Shown: positions 26,656 to 36,039 of the stretch, one piece after another | Layout of the letters: the number at the start of each line of letters is the position of its first letter | Position numbering within the stretch: position 1 is the first letter of the stretch | DNA from: Terriglobales bacterium | GTDB lineage: Bacteria; Acidobacteriota; Terriglobia; Terriglobales; Acidobacteriaceae | Reading direction: 5' to 3' | Assembly: GCA_025451215.1 (NCBI GenBank) | Contig: JANWKU010000181.1 | Coordinates: 1 to 64,000 of the forward strand | Length of the DNA stretch: 64,000 bases | Notes under the pieces: model-generated | Databases searched by the model: none | Told to the model about the DNA's origin: nothing | Seen by the model: the letters and a program-made list of their open reading frames with translations, nothing else | Position numbers and translations under genes: made by a program

Positions 26656-27231
26656 CTACGCTGGTTTTTCCACCAGCAAAACCTTGTCCGTGTGGTCCAC
26701 TTCACCCAACTGCACCTTGATGAATTCCTGAGGCGTGGTCTGCACTTTCCTGCCCACAAAGGTCGCCTCAATCGGAAGTTCGCGATGTCCACGGTCCACA
26801 AAAATGCAAAGCTGCACGCGGATGGGTCGGCCCTGGCGGAACAGAGCGTCCATCGCCGCGCGGGCTGTGCGGCCGGTATACAAAACGTCGTCCACCAGAA
26901 TGACGGTCTTGCCGGTAATGGGAATCTCCAACTCCGACTTCTGTATGGCGGGCTTTGCATCCGTCGCGGGCAGGTCGTCACGAAACTGCGTGACGTCCAG
27001 CGTCCCCACCGGCACTTCCATTTTTTCAATACGCGCAATAATCTGCGCAAGCCGTTGCGCCAGCGGAACGCCACGCTGCCTGATTCCGACTAACGCAAGC
27101 CCGGCGACACCATCATTTTTTTCAATAATTTCATGCGCCAGGCGCACCAGCGTGCGTTCAATTTCCGAGGCCGACATCAACTGGGCCTTTTGCTTCAAAT
27201 TGGTTTGCCGGGAAAGCGTTCGCGGAGTCAT
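26656..27231 (-). CDS. pyrR: bifunctional pyr regulator/uracil phosphoribosyltransferase PyrR
   Basis: 191 residues. PRPP-binding motif VILVDDVLYTGRTARAAMDA and the PyrR-specific GIRQRGVPLAQRL, TQFRDDL and FVDRGHRELPIEATFVGRKV. In Bacillus PyrR binds pyr mRNA and promotes attenuation; it also makes UMP from uracil. Being upstream of pyrB fits a pyr operon, though I see no clear attenuator in the 44 bp between them. The first ~18 residues are a short extension (second Met at 19). The ATG directly follows the TAA of the zinc-ribbon gene. Confidence 0.95.
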   Translation of the reverse strand: MTPRTLSRQTNLKQKAQLMSASEIERTLVRLAHEIIEKNDGVAGLALVGIRQRGVPLAQRLAQIIARIEKMEVPVGTLDVTQFRDDLPATDAKPAIQKSELEIPITGKTVILVDDVLYTGRTARAAMDALFRQGRPIRVQLCIFVDRGHRELPIEATFVGRKVQTTPQEFIKVQLGEVDHTDKVLLVEKPA

Positions 27232-27927
27232 TTAATCGTGGTCTGATCTTTCGGTTTTTTCTGTCTGCTCTAACTTAGTTTCACTGTCGGAGGCCGCGTG
27301 GATCTCTGGACGCCACCGGTTCATCAGCATCGCCCCCAATATCCCGCCTACCATCGCAAGCACCAAAAATACCACGCCCGTGAAAATTGCCATGAACGTA
27401 ATCAACGCGTGGGGATGTTGCGAGGTAAAATCCTGCAAAGTCTTCCTTGCCACAGGGTCTGAATTGCGCTCAATGGCCGTCTGCATGGCCTGTTGCACTA
27501 CTTGATGAAGGTCAAGTTTAGAACGGAAAGCGGCGATAATGCCCACCGCCAGCGCGCCGCTTGTGACGCCCAACCGGGCGCCAACCCAACGTGTGATTCT
27601 TGCCGCCTTGTTCCGCTGGCGATAGAAAACAACCGAGAGCGCGCCAGCAAAAATCAATCCTAATGCCAGGCTGCCCACAAGACCAATCGTAATCAGTGAA
27701 GCCACCAGCACGGCCAAGATCGCGGAAGGAAGCGCGTTCGACCAATCAACCTTGGCAGCCCCGGCGAATTTCACCCCCGGCAACGTTACGCGCCGAAGAA
27801 TTCCTGAAGGCACCGGTTGCGGAACAGGGATGGTCGAAATGACTCGAATCTGCGGGGCGCGGCATTGGGGACAGAAGGGAATGAAATCTTCAATTACAAG
27901 GCCGCATTGATAACAGGGACGCTCCAC
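27232..27927 (-). CDS. zinc-ribbon membrane protein, unknown function
   Basis: About 231 residues from a GTG at 27927, chosen because it puts the zinc ribbon (CYQCG then FCPQC) at the very N-terminus; the frame is open to 27987. After the ribbon comes a proline-rich linker, two close helices (LPSAILAVLVASLITIGLVG, ALGLIFAGALSVVFYR), a soluble helical part (KLDLHQVVQQAMQTAIERN) and a last helix pair (ITFMAIFTGVVFLVLAMVGG). The tail is acidic. This zinc-ribbon plus DUF-like membrane layout recurs in Acidobacteriota. It overlaps nothing but abuts pyrR (TAAATG), so it is the first gene of the pyr unit. Confidence 0.7.
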   Translation of the reverse strand: MERPCYQCGLVIEDFIPFCPQCRAPQIRVISTIPVPQPVPSGILRRVTLPGVKFAGAAKVDWSNALPSAILAVLVASLITIGLVGSLALGLIFAGALSVVFYRQRNKAARITRWVGARLGVTSGALAVGIIAAFRSKLDLHQVVQQAMQTAIERNSDPVARKTLQDFTSQHPHALITFMAIFTGVVFLVLAMVGGILGAMLMNRWRPEIHAASDSETKLEQTEKTERSDHD

Positions 27928-27998
27928 TACTTTTAAAGTTACAGGACGGCAGACTATGAGGCAAGCTAGATGCGGCTTTTGGAGCAAGCCGAGGGGCG

Positions 27999-28580
27999 CT
28001 AAATTGTTGCTTCCTTGCCGTGCATCTGAATGTAAACCAAGGCAAATTTGCAGCCCTTGCCATTCGGTTGAATCGAGACCACGTGCTGATTATGCGGGGT
28101 TCCGGCTTTCAGTTCAAAATTGCTGCCTGAAGTTTGTTCGCAAGTAAGCGCTTCTGATTTCGAGTCGTCGCCAAACCCGGGATTCACTGCTACGGTGCCT
28201 GCCCTGCATTCCAACAGATTCCCGTATTTTTTTAGCTGGTCGTCGTAATAATTTTTCACTTTTTCGACGCTCTCATCTGTCTGGTATTCCACTGCCACTA
28301 CTTTCAGCCCAAAAAAACCCGTCTGGATGTTCACGTTCGCGCTCTTGTCATTGCCGTCAACTTTTTCCAATTGGCGCGCCCCGGGATAAACCGGGAGGCC
28401 GGTATCGTTCGCGGTCGCATCTTTGCTCACATGAAGACTGGCAACCGGAGTATCGATCTGCACATTCTTCTCATTGCCGTTCGCATCTTTCTTTACGTTT
28501 ACGCTGCATGCGAAAAGCAGTGGCAGGCACAGCCCAATCAAGGCGACTCTGGAGTTACAAAGGAAAGGCTGAATTCTCAT
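27999..28580 (-). CDS. lipoprotein of unknown function
   Basis: 193 residues. Signal peptide with lipobox LFAC at about residue 25. The body repeats a pattern seen in acidobacterial lipoproteins: DTPVASLHVSKDATANDTG, GLPVYPGARQLEKVDGND, then VVAVEYQTDESVEKVKNYYD, i.e. a strand-rich core with a helix that monitors a precursor-like Y-G-N motif. Two further Cys (CRAG, CEQT) could pair in the periplasm. The ATG overlaps the end of the GH3 gene by four bases (ATGA), so the two are translated together. Confidence 0.75.
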   Translation of the reverse strand: MRIQPFLCNSRVALIGLCLPLLFACSVNVKKDANGNEKNVQIDTPVASLHVSKDATANDTGLPVYPGARQLEKVDGNDKSANVNIQTGFFGLKVVAVEYQTDESVEKVKNYYDDQLKKYGNLLECRAGTVAVNPGFGDDSKSEALTCEQTSGSNFELKAGTPHNQHVVSIQPNGKGCKFALVYIQMHGKEATI

Positions 28581-30460
28581 TGGGAAGTCCCTCCTGCTAC
28601 GTTAAGAATTGTCTTTTCAATCCCCGCGCCACGTTCCGCGACGCCGGGAATATTCACCGGCAAATGCCCGTGAATAGGGATTTCTCCAAACAGCGCCTTC
28701 ACCGCGCTATCCTGCGAAACTGTCGTATTCGAAAAAGCGCAAATGTAATTCTGTATCTTCGGGAAACCCGTAATCAGATAGGGATTCCCCAGACTCACCA
28801 CCGCCGTACGTTCCGCCGCGCGGTCGAGTATTTGCTTCAACAATTTTCCGCTCGCTTCCGGCAACGCCATGGAATTTTGCAGTACGCCATTCAACATCTC
28901 TGCCTTCCCCGCCACCGGCGCAACATCCGCGGCAACAACGACCACTCCTGCTCTGTCCACTGCGGCAAGCACCTCAGGCGAAAGTACCGCCGCAACTCTT
29001 CCATCCACGTAAAAAACATTTGCCGCTGGAATATGGCTTCTCATCTGGCGCTCAAATTCGCGCCCTGCTGTGGTGCGCATATCATCACTGAAAATAATGA
29101 CGGCCGTGCCGCGCACTTCTCCCGCCGCGTTGTGATACGAAACATCTGCGGGCTGTGTTCCGTACTTTTTCAACGGAAGCATCCGGCCATTGTCGCGAAC
29201 CAGGGTGATGGAATCGTCGGCAATCTGGCGGCCTCGCGCCAGGTTCTCAGGCTTGCCTACAACCTCGGAAACGGAATCGATATCCACTAGCTTCGCTCTA
29301 TCCAGACCCACCGAGGCCTTTGCTTTCAATATCTTGAGTACAGATTCATCGACGCGGCTTTGCGGAATTTCCCCGCTCTTAACGGCTTGCAGCAGGGCCT
29401 GATAGCAAGCATCCAGATTCGCCGGAATCAGCAAAATGTCATTCCCAGCCTTAAAGGCGTCCACCGCTTCGCGCCCTGGATCCTGCGCATACAGCCTCGT
29501 AAGCCCAGCCATTTCCAGCGCGTCGGTGACCACCAGGCCCTGAAATCCAAGCTGATGTTTCAATTCACCCTCAATCACCTTCGACGAAGTTGTCGCCACG
29601 CGGTTTGGATCAGGCTCCAGCGCCGGAACTGTAAGGTGCGCGACCATCACAGCATCCACTCCCGCATGAATCGCGTCTCGGAAAGGTGGTAGTTCCACCG
29701 ATTGCAGCCGCGCCAAGTCGCCGGTCACTTGCGCCAGTCCTAAATGAGAATCAGTGGCCGTGTCGCCATGTCCGGGAAAATGTTTGGCTGTGGCCAGCAT
29801 TCCCCCTGCGTGCGATCCACGAATGTATGCCGTGGCAAACGCCCCGACTTGCGCAGGATCTCCTCCAAAGGAACGGACATTAATAATCGGATTCGCGGGA
29901 TTAGAATTCACATCCACATCCGGAAAAAAATTCCATTCAATGCCGATCGCACGCGCTTCCTGCGCCGTGATCCGTCCAAAATCTTGGGCGTACGTTGTAT
30001 TGCCGGTCGCGCCGAAAGCCATGGCCGCGGGAAATTCCGTAGCGCCATTGAAGCGCATGGAAAGCCCTCGCTCAAAATCCGCCGCCACAATCAGCGGCCA
30101 CTTGGATTCCTTCTGCAATCGGTTGATCAGCTCCGCCGCTTCATACGGCTCATTCTTGTAAAGAAATGGCCCCTCCGCGCGCACAGTCATCAGGAACGAG
30201 CCGACATGGTAATTGCGAATCGTCTCTTGCAGGCGGAGATACTCAGGGCTGTTGACGTTTAAAAACTCTGCCTCCACTCGCACCATGAAAAGCTGCCCGA
30301 TCTTCTCTTCTAGCGAAAGCTTGCGCAGAGTCTTCTCCGCCCATTTTTCGCCATTGCGGTCAATCTGCACGGGCTGAGGCTTTAGATATTTGTCTTTGGC
30401 AGAGGCAGTATTAAGAAGCAGAACGAAGATGATGATAAATACGCCGGTTTTTTGGAGCAT
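28577..30460 (-). CDS. glycoside hydrolase family 3, NagZ-like
   Basis: 627 residues with an N-terminal signal peptide (FIIIFVLLLNTASA). The barrel carries AKHFPGHGDTATDSHLGLAQ, the His-containing loop specific to beta-N-acetylhexosaminidases of the NagZ type, and the nucleophile segment VVTDALEMAGL. A C-terminal alpha/beta domain of about 200 residues (VVVVAADVAPVAGKAEMLNG, VVSLGNPYLITGFPKIQNY) is longer than single-domain NagZ and like BglX/YbbD enzymes. Exported, so probably acts on muropeptides or GlcNAc glycans in the periplasm. Overlaps the lipoprotein gene downstream. Confidence 0.93.
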   Translation of the reverse strand: MLQKTGVFIIIFVLLLNTASAKDKYLKPQPVQIDRNGEKWAEKTLRKLSLEEKIGQLFMVRVEAEFLNVNSPEYLRLQETIRNYHVGSFLMTVRAEGPFLYKNEPYEAAELINRLQKESKWPLIVAADFERGLSMRFNGATEFPAAMAFGATGNTTYAQDFGRITAQEARAIGIEWNFFPDVDVNSNPANPIINVRSFGGDPAQVGAFATAYIRGSHAGGMLATAKHFPGHGDTATDSHLGLAQVTGDLARLQSVELPPFRDAIHAGVDAVMVAHLTVPALEPDPNRVATTSSKVIEGELKHQLGFQGLVVTDALEMAGLTRLYAQDPGREAVDAFKAGNDILLIPANLDACYQALLQAVKSGEIPQSRVDESVLKILKAKASVGLDRAKLVDIDSVSEVVGKPENLARGRQIADDSITLVRDNGRMLPLKKYGTQPADVSYHNAAGEVRGTAVIIFSDDMRTTAGREFERQMRSHIPAANVFYVDGRVAAVLSPEVLAAVDRAGVVVVAADVAPVAGKAEMLNGVLQNSMALPEASGKLLKQILDRAAERTAVVSLGNPYLITGFPKIQNYICAFSNTTVSQDSAVKALFGEIPIHGHLPVNIPGVAERGAGIEKTILNVAGGTSQ

Positions 30461-30549
30461 GCTGAAACGATAGTAGAGCAGGCTGGAGGCAGATGGCGAA
30501 ACTTAAATGCACAGCGGCGTCAGATCGTTACCGCAATGCTCAACACCAG

Positions 30550-31482
30550 TCAAAATTTATTTTGCCTCACATGCTCCAAAGCTTGTTCCCGAACTCCTGG
30601 ATCATCTCCAAAGCCTGATAGCCAAAAAACATCCGGCTCGCGGCGGAACCACGTCATCTGCCGCTTGGCGTAGTTGCGGTGGCCTTGCTGCGCCGCGCTC
30701 AGCGCTGCATCAGCGCTCAACTCCCCTCGCAATAATTGCACCGCCTGCTTATAACCCAGCGATGCCAGCGGCCACGCGGCATCGCCGTATTTCTCCAGCA
30801 GTTGCCGCGTCTCCTCCACCAGCCCGGCGGCAAACATCTCTTCAGCCCTGCGATTGATTCGCGGGTACAAAGCTTCGCGCTCCGGATTCAAACCCAGCCG
30901 CAGCACCCGAAAACCTGTTAAAGGATCGCGCCCCTGCTTCCACAAATCTGTCATCTTGTTCCGCGAGGCCATGCACACTTCAATCGCCCGAATCAGCTTG
31001 GGCGTGTCATTGGCATGAATCTTGTCTGCTGCCGTTTTATCCAACCGGCGTAACAGCGAACTCAGATAGCCCGCGCCTTTCTGCTCCACTCGTTGCTTCA
31101 ATCGCTCGCGCAACGCTGCAGACCTCTGCGGTCCGGGAAAGAGTCCATCCAGCAATGCGCGCAGATAGAGCCCCGTTCCTCCCACCACAATCGGCAGATG
31201 ATTCCGCTCTTTGATTTGCCGCAGTGCCTCCCGCGCCAGCCGCGCATACTCACCCGCCGTCATGTGGCCAAGCGGCTCAACCACATCAAACAAATGGTGC
31301 AGCGCTTGAATGCGCTCGAACGCAGTCGGCTTCGCTGTGCCAATTTCAAATTCCTTATACATCGCGACAGAATCGCAATTCACGATTTCGCCGTCGAACT
31401 CCCGCGCAAGAGACAGGGAAAGCGCGGTCTTGCCGCTCCCGGTCGCGCCCAGAATCACCACCAGTAAAGGATCAGCCGCCAC
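30550..31482 (-). CDS. miaA: tRNA dimethylallyltransferase
   Basis: 310 residues, GTG start. P-loop GATGSGKTALSLSLAREF, DSVAMYKEFEIGTAKPT, HHLFDVVEPLGHMTAGEYA, VVGGTGLYLRALLDG and KRQMTWFRREP are all MiaA signatures. It adds the dimethylallyl group to A37 of tRNAs reading UNN codons. The start codon directly follows the TGA of a 45-residue upstream frame, so translation may be coupled to it. No hfq follows. Confidence 0.97.
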   Translation of the reverse strand: MAADPLLVVILGATGSGKTALSLSLAREFDGEIVNCDSVAMYKEFEIGTAKPTAFERIQALHHLFDVVEPLGHMTAGEYARLAREALRQIKERNHLPIVVGGTGLYLRALLDGLFPGPQRSAALRERLKQRVEQKGAGYLSSLLRRLDKTAADKIHANDTPKLIRAIEVCMASRNKMTDLWKQGRDPLTGFRVLRLGLNPEREALYPRINRRAEEMFAAGLVEETRQLLEKYGDAAWPLASLGYKQAVQLLRGELSADAALSAAQQGHRNYAKRQMTWFRREPDVFWLSGFGDDPGVREQALEHVRQNKF

Positions 31483-31620
31483 TCAGCGCAGTCTCCATGG
31501 AATATTGTGGGGAATATTGTGCCAGTAGCGTGCCAGGGCATAAACGAGGATGACGATCACAATCAGCAGAATGCCCTGCGTCTCCAATTTGTTGACCGGT
31601 TTTTTGCGTGGAGCGGGCAT
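31483..31620 (-). CDS. 45-residue membrane peptide upstream of miaA
   Basis: An ATG at 31620 opens a 45-codon frame ending in a TGA that abuts the miaA GTG (TGAGTG). The product has a basic start (MPAPRKKPVNK), a hydrophobic helix (GILLIVIVILVYALARYW, residues about 16-33) and a short tail HNIPHNIPWRLR. Charge layout and helix length are those of a genuine small inner-membrane protein. The ribosome site is weak. Too short for usual gene callers. Confidence 0.5.
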   Translation of the reverse strand: MPAPRKKPVNKLETQGILLIVIVILVYALARYWHNIPHNIPWRLR

Positions 31621-31692
31621 CGCCAGCATTGTAGCCCGCCCAATGCCCGGAAGGTATATCGGCGCGCATCGGTGCTAAACTACGTGCTCGTT

Positions 31693-32535
31693 ATGTCGCC
31701 GCAAGCCAGCCCCACCGGCAAAATTATCCGCTTTGGAGTTTTCGAAGCTGATCTCGCTACCGGTGAGCTTCGCAAGAGTGGCGTTCGCATGCGTCTCCAG
31801 GAGCAGCCGTTTCAGCTCCTCGCATTCCTGCTGGAACGTCCCGGCCAGTTGCTCACGCGCGAAGACCTTCGGAGCAAACTTTGGCCCGGCGACACCTTCG
31901 TTGATTTCGATCACAGCCTCAACACAGCGGTCAACAAGATCCGCGAGGCCCTCGGCGATTCAGCTTTCACTCCCGCATATGTGGAAACCGTCGCCCGTCG
32001 TGGCTACCGCTTCATCGCAACAATTGATTCACAAATCATAACCGCTGCGCCAGCGCTTCCTTCGTCTTCGGAAGACCCCGCACGAAAGCCCTCCGTCTTC
32101 CATCCCGAACTGAATATTCCTCTACCGAACCGCGCTGTTCCCCGCGCTTTGTTCGCGCTGGTTCAGGTGATGTATATAGTTTTTTATGTGGAAGCATTGT
32201 TCCATTGGCGTGGGGCCGATTCCGCTCTCACGCTTTACCTGCCTGCTTCCGCCGCATCTCCGGCACTCGCGGTTGTATTCGTCACCGCCGCAGTAGGCAT
32301 CGCTCTACGCTGTTATTTACTATCCGCCGTTGCCTTTGACTATCAACATTTGCGTATAAATTTCGAGCGCATGTTTATCGCGGCGCTCTTTCTCGATGAA
32401 CTCTGGGCACTCTCTCCATTTTTGGCAGCGGGCAAAATCGGTTTTGGACTCGCCTTCGCCGCGACTGCTGCCCTGTTGTATGTTCCATTTTCTGAACGAA
32501 CTCTGCTGCGCATGGCCTATCCAGCGAGGTCCTGA
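31693..32535 (+). CDS. winged-helix (CadC/OmpR-type) protein with C-terminal membrane domain
   Basis: 280 residues from the ATG at 31693 (a GTG at 31672 is possible). Residues about 12-110 form an OmpR/CadC-type winged helix: FGVFEADLATGELRKSGVRM, LLAFLLERPGQLLTREDLRS, VDFDHSLNTAVNKIREALGD, YVETVARRGYRFIA. This family in Acidobacteriota usually carries TPR repeats; here the C-terminal ~140 residues are instead four hydrophobic helices (RALFALVQVMYIVFYV, SPALAVVFVTAAVGIALR and two more). Probably a membrane-linked one-component regulator; signal and targets unknown. The M13 peptidase gene follows after 48 bp and may be co-transcribed. Confidence 0.85.
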   Translation: MSPQASPTGKIIRFGVFEADLATGELRKSGVRMRLQEQPFQLLAFLLERPGQLLTREDLRSKLWPGDTFVDFDHSLNTAVNKIREALGDSAFTPAYVETVARRGYRFIATIDSQIITAAPALPSSSEDPARKPSVFHPELNIPLPNRAVPRALFALVQVMYIVFYVEALFHWRGADSALTLYLPASAASPALAVVFVTAAVGIALRCYLLSAVAFDYQHLRINFERMFIAALFLDELWALSPFLAAGKIGFGLAFAATAALLYVPFSERTLLRMAYPARS

Positions 32536-32583
32536 CTGCTGGCATCGCATGGCAGCATTGCCAATTTTACGGAGGATCGAATC

Positions 32584-34623
32584 ATGAATCGCCTATCCCG
32601 TTGCGGCTTCTGGGTCTTTACCGCGCTTTTTTTGGTTGCGATTTCTGTGCTGAACACTTCAGCGCAGACTTCGTCCGCTCACGAACCGGTCCTCGACGTT
32701 CATTCCCTCGACCCGAGCATGGATCCCTGTACCGATTTTTACCAATACTCGTGCGGCGGGTGGATGAAAAGCAATCCCATCCCACCCGACCAATCCCGCT
32801 GGGACGTTTATTCAAAAATGGAGGACAACAACAAGACGCTGCTACGGGAAATCCTGGAGCAGGCTTCGCAAGCCAAAGCGCCCAATGGATCTGTTACGCA
32901 AAAGATTGGCGATTACTACGCAGCCTGCATGAACGAAAGCGCCGCTGACGCAGCTGGAGTCGCACCGCTGGAGCCTGCCCTGCAACTCATTCAGGATATG
33001 CGCTCCAAAGATGACATCGCTCCCGTCGTCGCGTCCATGGTTTACGACAGTGCGCTCTTCGATTACAGCTCCGATCAGGACTTTAAGGATTCCAGCCAGG
33101 AAATTGCCGAACTCGACCAATCGGGCCTAGGCCTTCCCGATCGCGATTTTTACTTCAACAGCGACGCCAAATCCGCTGAACTGCGCAACGAATATGTGGC
33201 CCACGTGCAAAAGATGTTCGAGTTGCTCGGCGACCAACCGGAGGCCGCTGCCGCTGAAGCACAGACCGTCATGCGTATTGAAACCGCCCTGGCCAAAGGC
33301 TCGCAGACGCGTGTGGAAAGGCGCGACCCCAATAACGTCTACCACAAAATGACGATCGGGCAATTGCAGGCTCTAAGCCCTAGCTTTGCGTGGAAGGCAT
33401 ACTTCGCGAAAACTGGAACGCCCGATGTGCAATCGCTGAACGTGGTCAGTCCCGAATTCTTCAAGGCCATGGATGCCGAACTGAAGGCCGAAGATTTGAC
33501 CAATTGGAAAACATACCTGCGCTGGCATCTGCTTAAAGCCAATGCTAACTATCTGTCCAATGCCTTTATTAACGAGTCATTCGATTTTTACGGACGTAAA
33601 CTGCAAGGCGCGGAGCAGCTCGAGCCGCGATGGAAGCGCTGTGTGGAGCAAGTGGACGACAACCTTGGAGAGGCCCTGGGACAGGCATACGTGGAACGCG
33701 CATTCAGCCCCGCAGCCAAACAGAGCGCTTTGCAAATGGTTCGTCAAATCGAAGACGCCATGCAGCAGGACATAGAATTTCTGCCCTGGATGAGCGACGT
33801 CACCAAAAAACAGGCACTCGTTAAGCTACACGCTGTCGCCAATAAAATCGGATATCCCGACAAGTGGCGCGACTACAGCACACTCTCCATCGAACGCAAT
33901 GATGGCCTGGGCAACGTGCTGCGCTCGCGCGCATTCGAGTTTCGCCGCCAGCTCCATAAAATCGGCAATCCTGTGGACCGCGGCGAATGGGCGATGACCC
34001 CGGCCACAGTCAACGCCTACTACAACCCGCAAATGAACGATGTTAATTTTCCCGCGGGGATCTTGCAGCCGCCCGTGTTTGATCCCCTCTCCGATGCCGC
34101 CCCCAACTATGGCGATACCGGCAGCACCATCGGCCATGAGTTGACCCACGGCTTCGACGATGAAGGGCGTCAATTCGATGCACAGGGCAATCTGCGCGAA
34201 TGGTGGACTCCCGCGGATGAAAAGCAATTCAACGAGCGCACCGCCTGCGTCGTAAATCAGTACTCGCAATACACCGCCGTGGATGACCTCAAGGTCAACG
34301 GCCAACTCACACTCGGCGAAAACGTGGCTGACATTGGCGGAGTGATTCTCGCGCACATGGCCTGGCAGAAGGATGTGAAAGGGAAGAACTTGCAGCCGAC
34401 GGAAGAACTCACTCCTGAGCAAAGGTTCTTTGTCGGTTATGCCCAGAGCTGGTGCGCCAACATGCGCGACGAGTCAAAGCGAATGCGCGTCACCATTGAT
34501 CCACACTCCCCCGAAAAATACCGGACCAACGGCGTAGTCTCTGACATGCCTGAATTTCAGCAAGCGTTCCACTGCAAGGCGGACGCGCCCATGGTTCGCA
34601 AAGATGCGTGCCGCGTCTGGTAG
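32584..34623 (+). CDS. M13-family metallopeptidase (neprilysin/PepO-like)
   Basis: 679 residues with a signal peptide cut near NTSAQ. The zinc site is GHELTHGFDDEGRQFD (HExxH) with the third ligand in ENVADIGG and the family-typical NAYYNPQMNDVNFPAGILQP before it. N-terminal MDPCTDFYQYSCGGWMKSNP and terminal CRVW are also standard M13 marks. An exported zinc endopeptidase acting on short peptides. GGAGG lies before the ATG. About 48 bp behind the wHTH gene. Confidence 0.96.
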   Translation: MNRLSRCGFWVFTALFLVAISVLNTSAQTSSAHEPVLDVHSLDPSMDPCTDFYQYSCGGWMKSNPIPPDQSRWDVYSKMEDNNKTLLREILEQASQAKAPNGSVTQKIGDYYAACMNESAADAAGVAPLEPALQLIQDMRSKDDIAPVVASMVYDSALFDYSSDQDFKDSSQEIAELDQSGLGLPDRDFYFNSDAKSAELRNEYVAHVQKMFELLGDQPEAAAAEAQTVMRIETALAKGSQTRVERRDPNNVYHKMTIGQLQALSPSFAWKAYFAKTGTPDVQSLNVVSPEFFKAMDAELKAEDLTNWKTYLRWHLLKANANYLSNAFINESFDFYGRKLQGAEQLEPRWKRCVEQVDDNLGEALGQAYVERAFSPAAKQSALQMVRQIEDAMQQDIEFLPWMSDVTKKQALVKLHAVANKIGYPDKWRDYSTLSIERNDGLGNVLRSRAFEFRRQLHKIGNPVDRGEWAMTPATVNAYYNPQMNDVNFPAGILQPPVFDPLSDAAPNYGDTGSTIGHELTHGFDDEGRQFDAQGNLREWWTPADEKQFNERTACVVNQYSQYTAVDDLKVNGQLTLGENVADIGGVILAHMAWQKDVKGKNLQPTEELTPEQRFFVGYAQSWCANMRDESKRMRVTIDPHSPEKYRTNGVVSDMPEFQQAFHCKADAPMVRKDACRVW

Positions 34624-34656
34624 GAGAATGAAGAACGTTCGGAAGAAGGCAACAAA

Positions 34657-35772
34657 CTATTGCGGCGTCTGCTGTGACATTTCGCCAGGCGCGGGGTTAT
34701 AGAAGAAGTAAATTCGCAGCCCCAGATATTGTCCCGGAAACTCACTCGGCAGCGGCGGAAATGGATTCGATCCGGTGATCCCCGCCCAGGCGGCGCGGTC
34801 CAGAGGAATGTCACCGGAGGTGCCGTCCAGCTTCAGGCCCGCCACAGTGCCGTTTTTCAAAATCACGAACTCAATCGCCACCTTGCCCTTTTTCGAAATC
34901 GGCGGTTCGGCCGATTCGGGAATCACCCGATACCAATTTTCTTTCACATCATGGAGCACGCGCGCCAGATACGGCCCAAAATCCACGCCCATCGTGTCCG
35001 TGAGTATGTCCATGTTCTCCACGGCCCGCGGCGCTGTGCGCCCCTGGTTTAATCCGTAGTCTCCGGCGGTTCCGCCATAAGTTCCCCGGTTCGCGAGCGC
35101 AGCTTTGGCCGCCTGTTCGATGGCCGTGCCTGCCGACATATTTGGAGTATTAAAGTTCGGCTGCCGTGGCGGCGTGGGCGGCGGCGTCAGCTTCGCCATC
35201 TGATTTTCATCAGGCTTCTGCTGCGGCGGAGGTGGCGGAGACTGCTGCGTCGGTTGCTGCTGCGCAGGGCTCTGGTTCGCTTGTTGTGGCGTCGGACGCG
35301 GCGCCGGTAGATTAGGTCTTCCCGCCCGTGAACTATCAATAAACTTTTTTAGCTCGCGTTCATCAATCTTCGGCGTCTTCGAAGCCGCCATCCGGTCCTT
35401 GTCAGAAATGACATTGCTGTTCACGTGCTTCGGCCTCTGCAAATCCGGCGGCAATTCCAGGTAGGTAAGCTGTTTCTGTTTTGCCAGGTCTGCCGGAGTC
35501 ACGCGTACCTCAGCCTGCATCGGCAAATATTTCGCCAGCCGGTTCGCATTGAGGATCACAAGAATTAGGACGATATGAACGATCAGCGAAATCCAAAATG
35601 CCTCCCGCTGCCGCGATCGTGAAAGGTCATCCTGAAGCTGGATCACCAGCTCAGGCGTAACATGCAGATCGCGGTAAGCCGACTCCCACCGGTCCACGTC
35701 ATACAAGCCGGTACCTTCCGCGGGCGAAGGCGGAGTGGTAGGAGGCCGCGGAGGGGTTTCGGTCATAGGCAT
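34657..35772 (-). CDS. TonB-like protein with proline-rich spacer
   Basis: 371 residues. An N-terminal soluble part (DRWESAYRDLHVTPELVIQL) precedes one helix (FWISLIVHIVLILVILNANR, about 60-80). A Pro/Gln-rich spacer (residues about 150-215) crosses the periplasm, and the C-terminal ~100 residues follow the TonB/TolA-like pattern: FGPYLARVLHDVKENWYRVI, KGKVAIEFVILKNGTVAGLK. This layout, with a long cytoplasmic N-terminus, differs from classical TonB and is common in Acidobacteriota. No ExbB/ExbD adjacent. Partner receptors unknown. Confidence 0.85.
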   Translation of the reverse strand: MPMTETPPRPPTTPPSPAEGTGLYDVDRWESAYRDLHVTPELVIQLQDDLSRSRQREAFWISLIVHIVLILVILNANRLAKYLPMQAEVRVTPADLAKQKQLTYLELPPDLQRPKHVNSNVISDKDRMAASKTPKIDERELKKFIDSSRAGRPNLPAPRPTPQQANQSPAQQQPTQQSPPPPPQQKPDENQMAKLTPPPTPPRQPNFNTPNMSAGTAIEQAAKAALANRGTYGGTAGDYGLNQGRTAPRAVENMDILTDTMGVDFGPYLARVLHDVKENWYRVIPESAEPPISKKGKVAIEFVILKNGTVAGLKLDGTSGDIPLDRAAWAGITGSNPFPPLPSEFPGQYLGLRIYFFYNPAPGEMSQQTPQ

Positions 35773-36039
35773 GGCATTTTCAGCTTAATGGGTTAGACAC
35801 AACTCACCCGCCATTAGTTGCTGGACTTGAACATCAGACTTGCAATTCACTCGAGGCCCGTGGGATACCGCCAACTTCTGCTCCTTCGCTGCCAAGTGCT
35901 TTTATTCTCGCATTTTCCCTGAATTTCGCGAAATTCTAAAGGTACCTGCACCTTGGGAATCGTAAGAAAAGCCTACATTGAATACTGCGGGGATACTGTC
36001 AAGAAGTGTAAAACAACAGGGATGAAAGCTGCCAAGCGA

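Noticed and set aside
24833-27927. pyrR/pyrB leader as a PyrR attenuator
   Set aside because: I looked for an anti-terminator/terminator pair in the 44-bp pyrR-pyrB gap and upstream and found none.
31472-31669. 65-codon leftward frame over the miaA start
   Set aside because: It lies in another frame than the 45-residue membrane peptide, has poor composition and no ribosome site.
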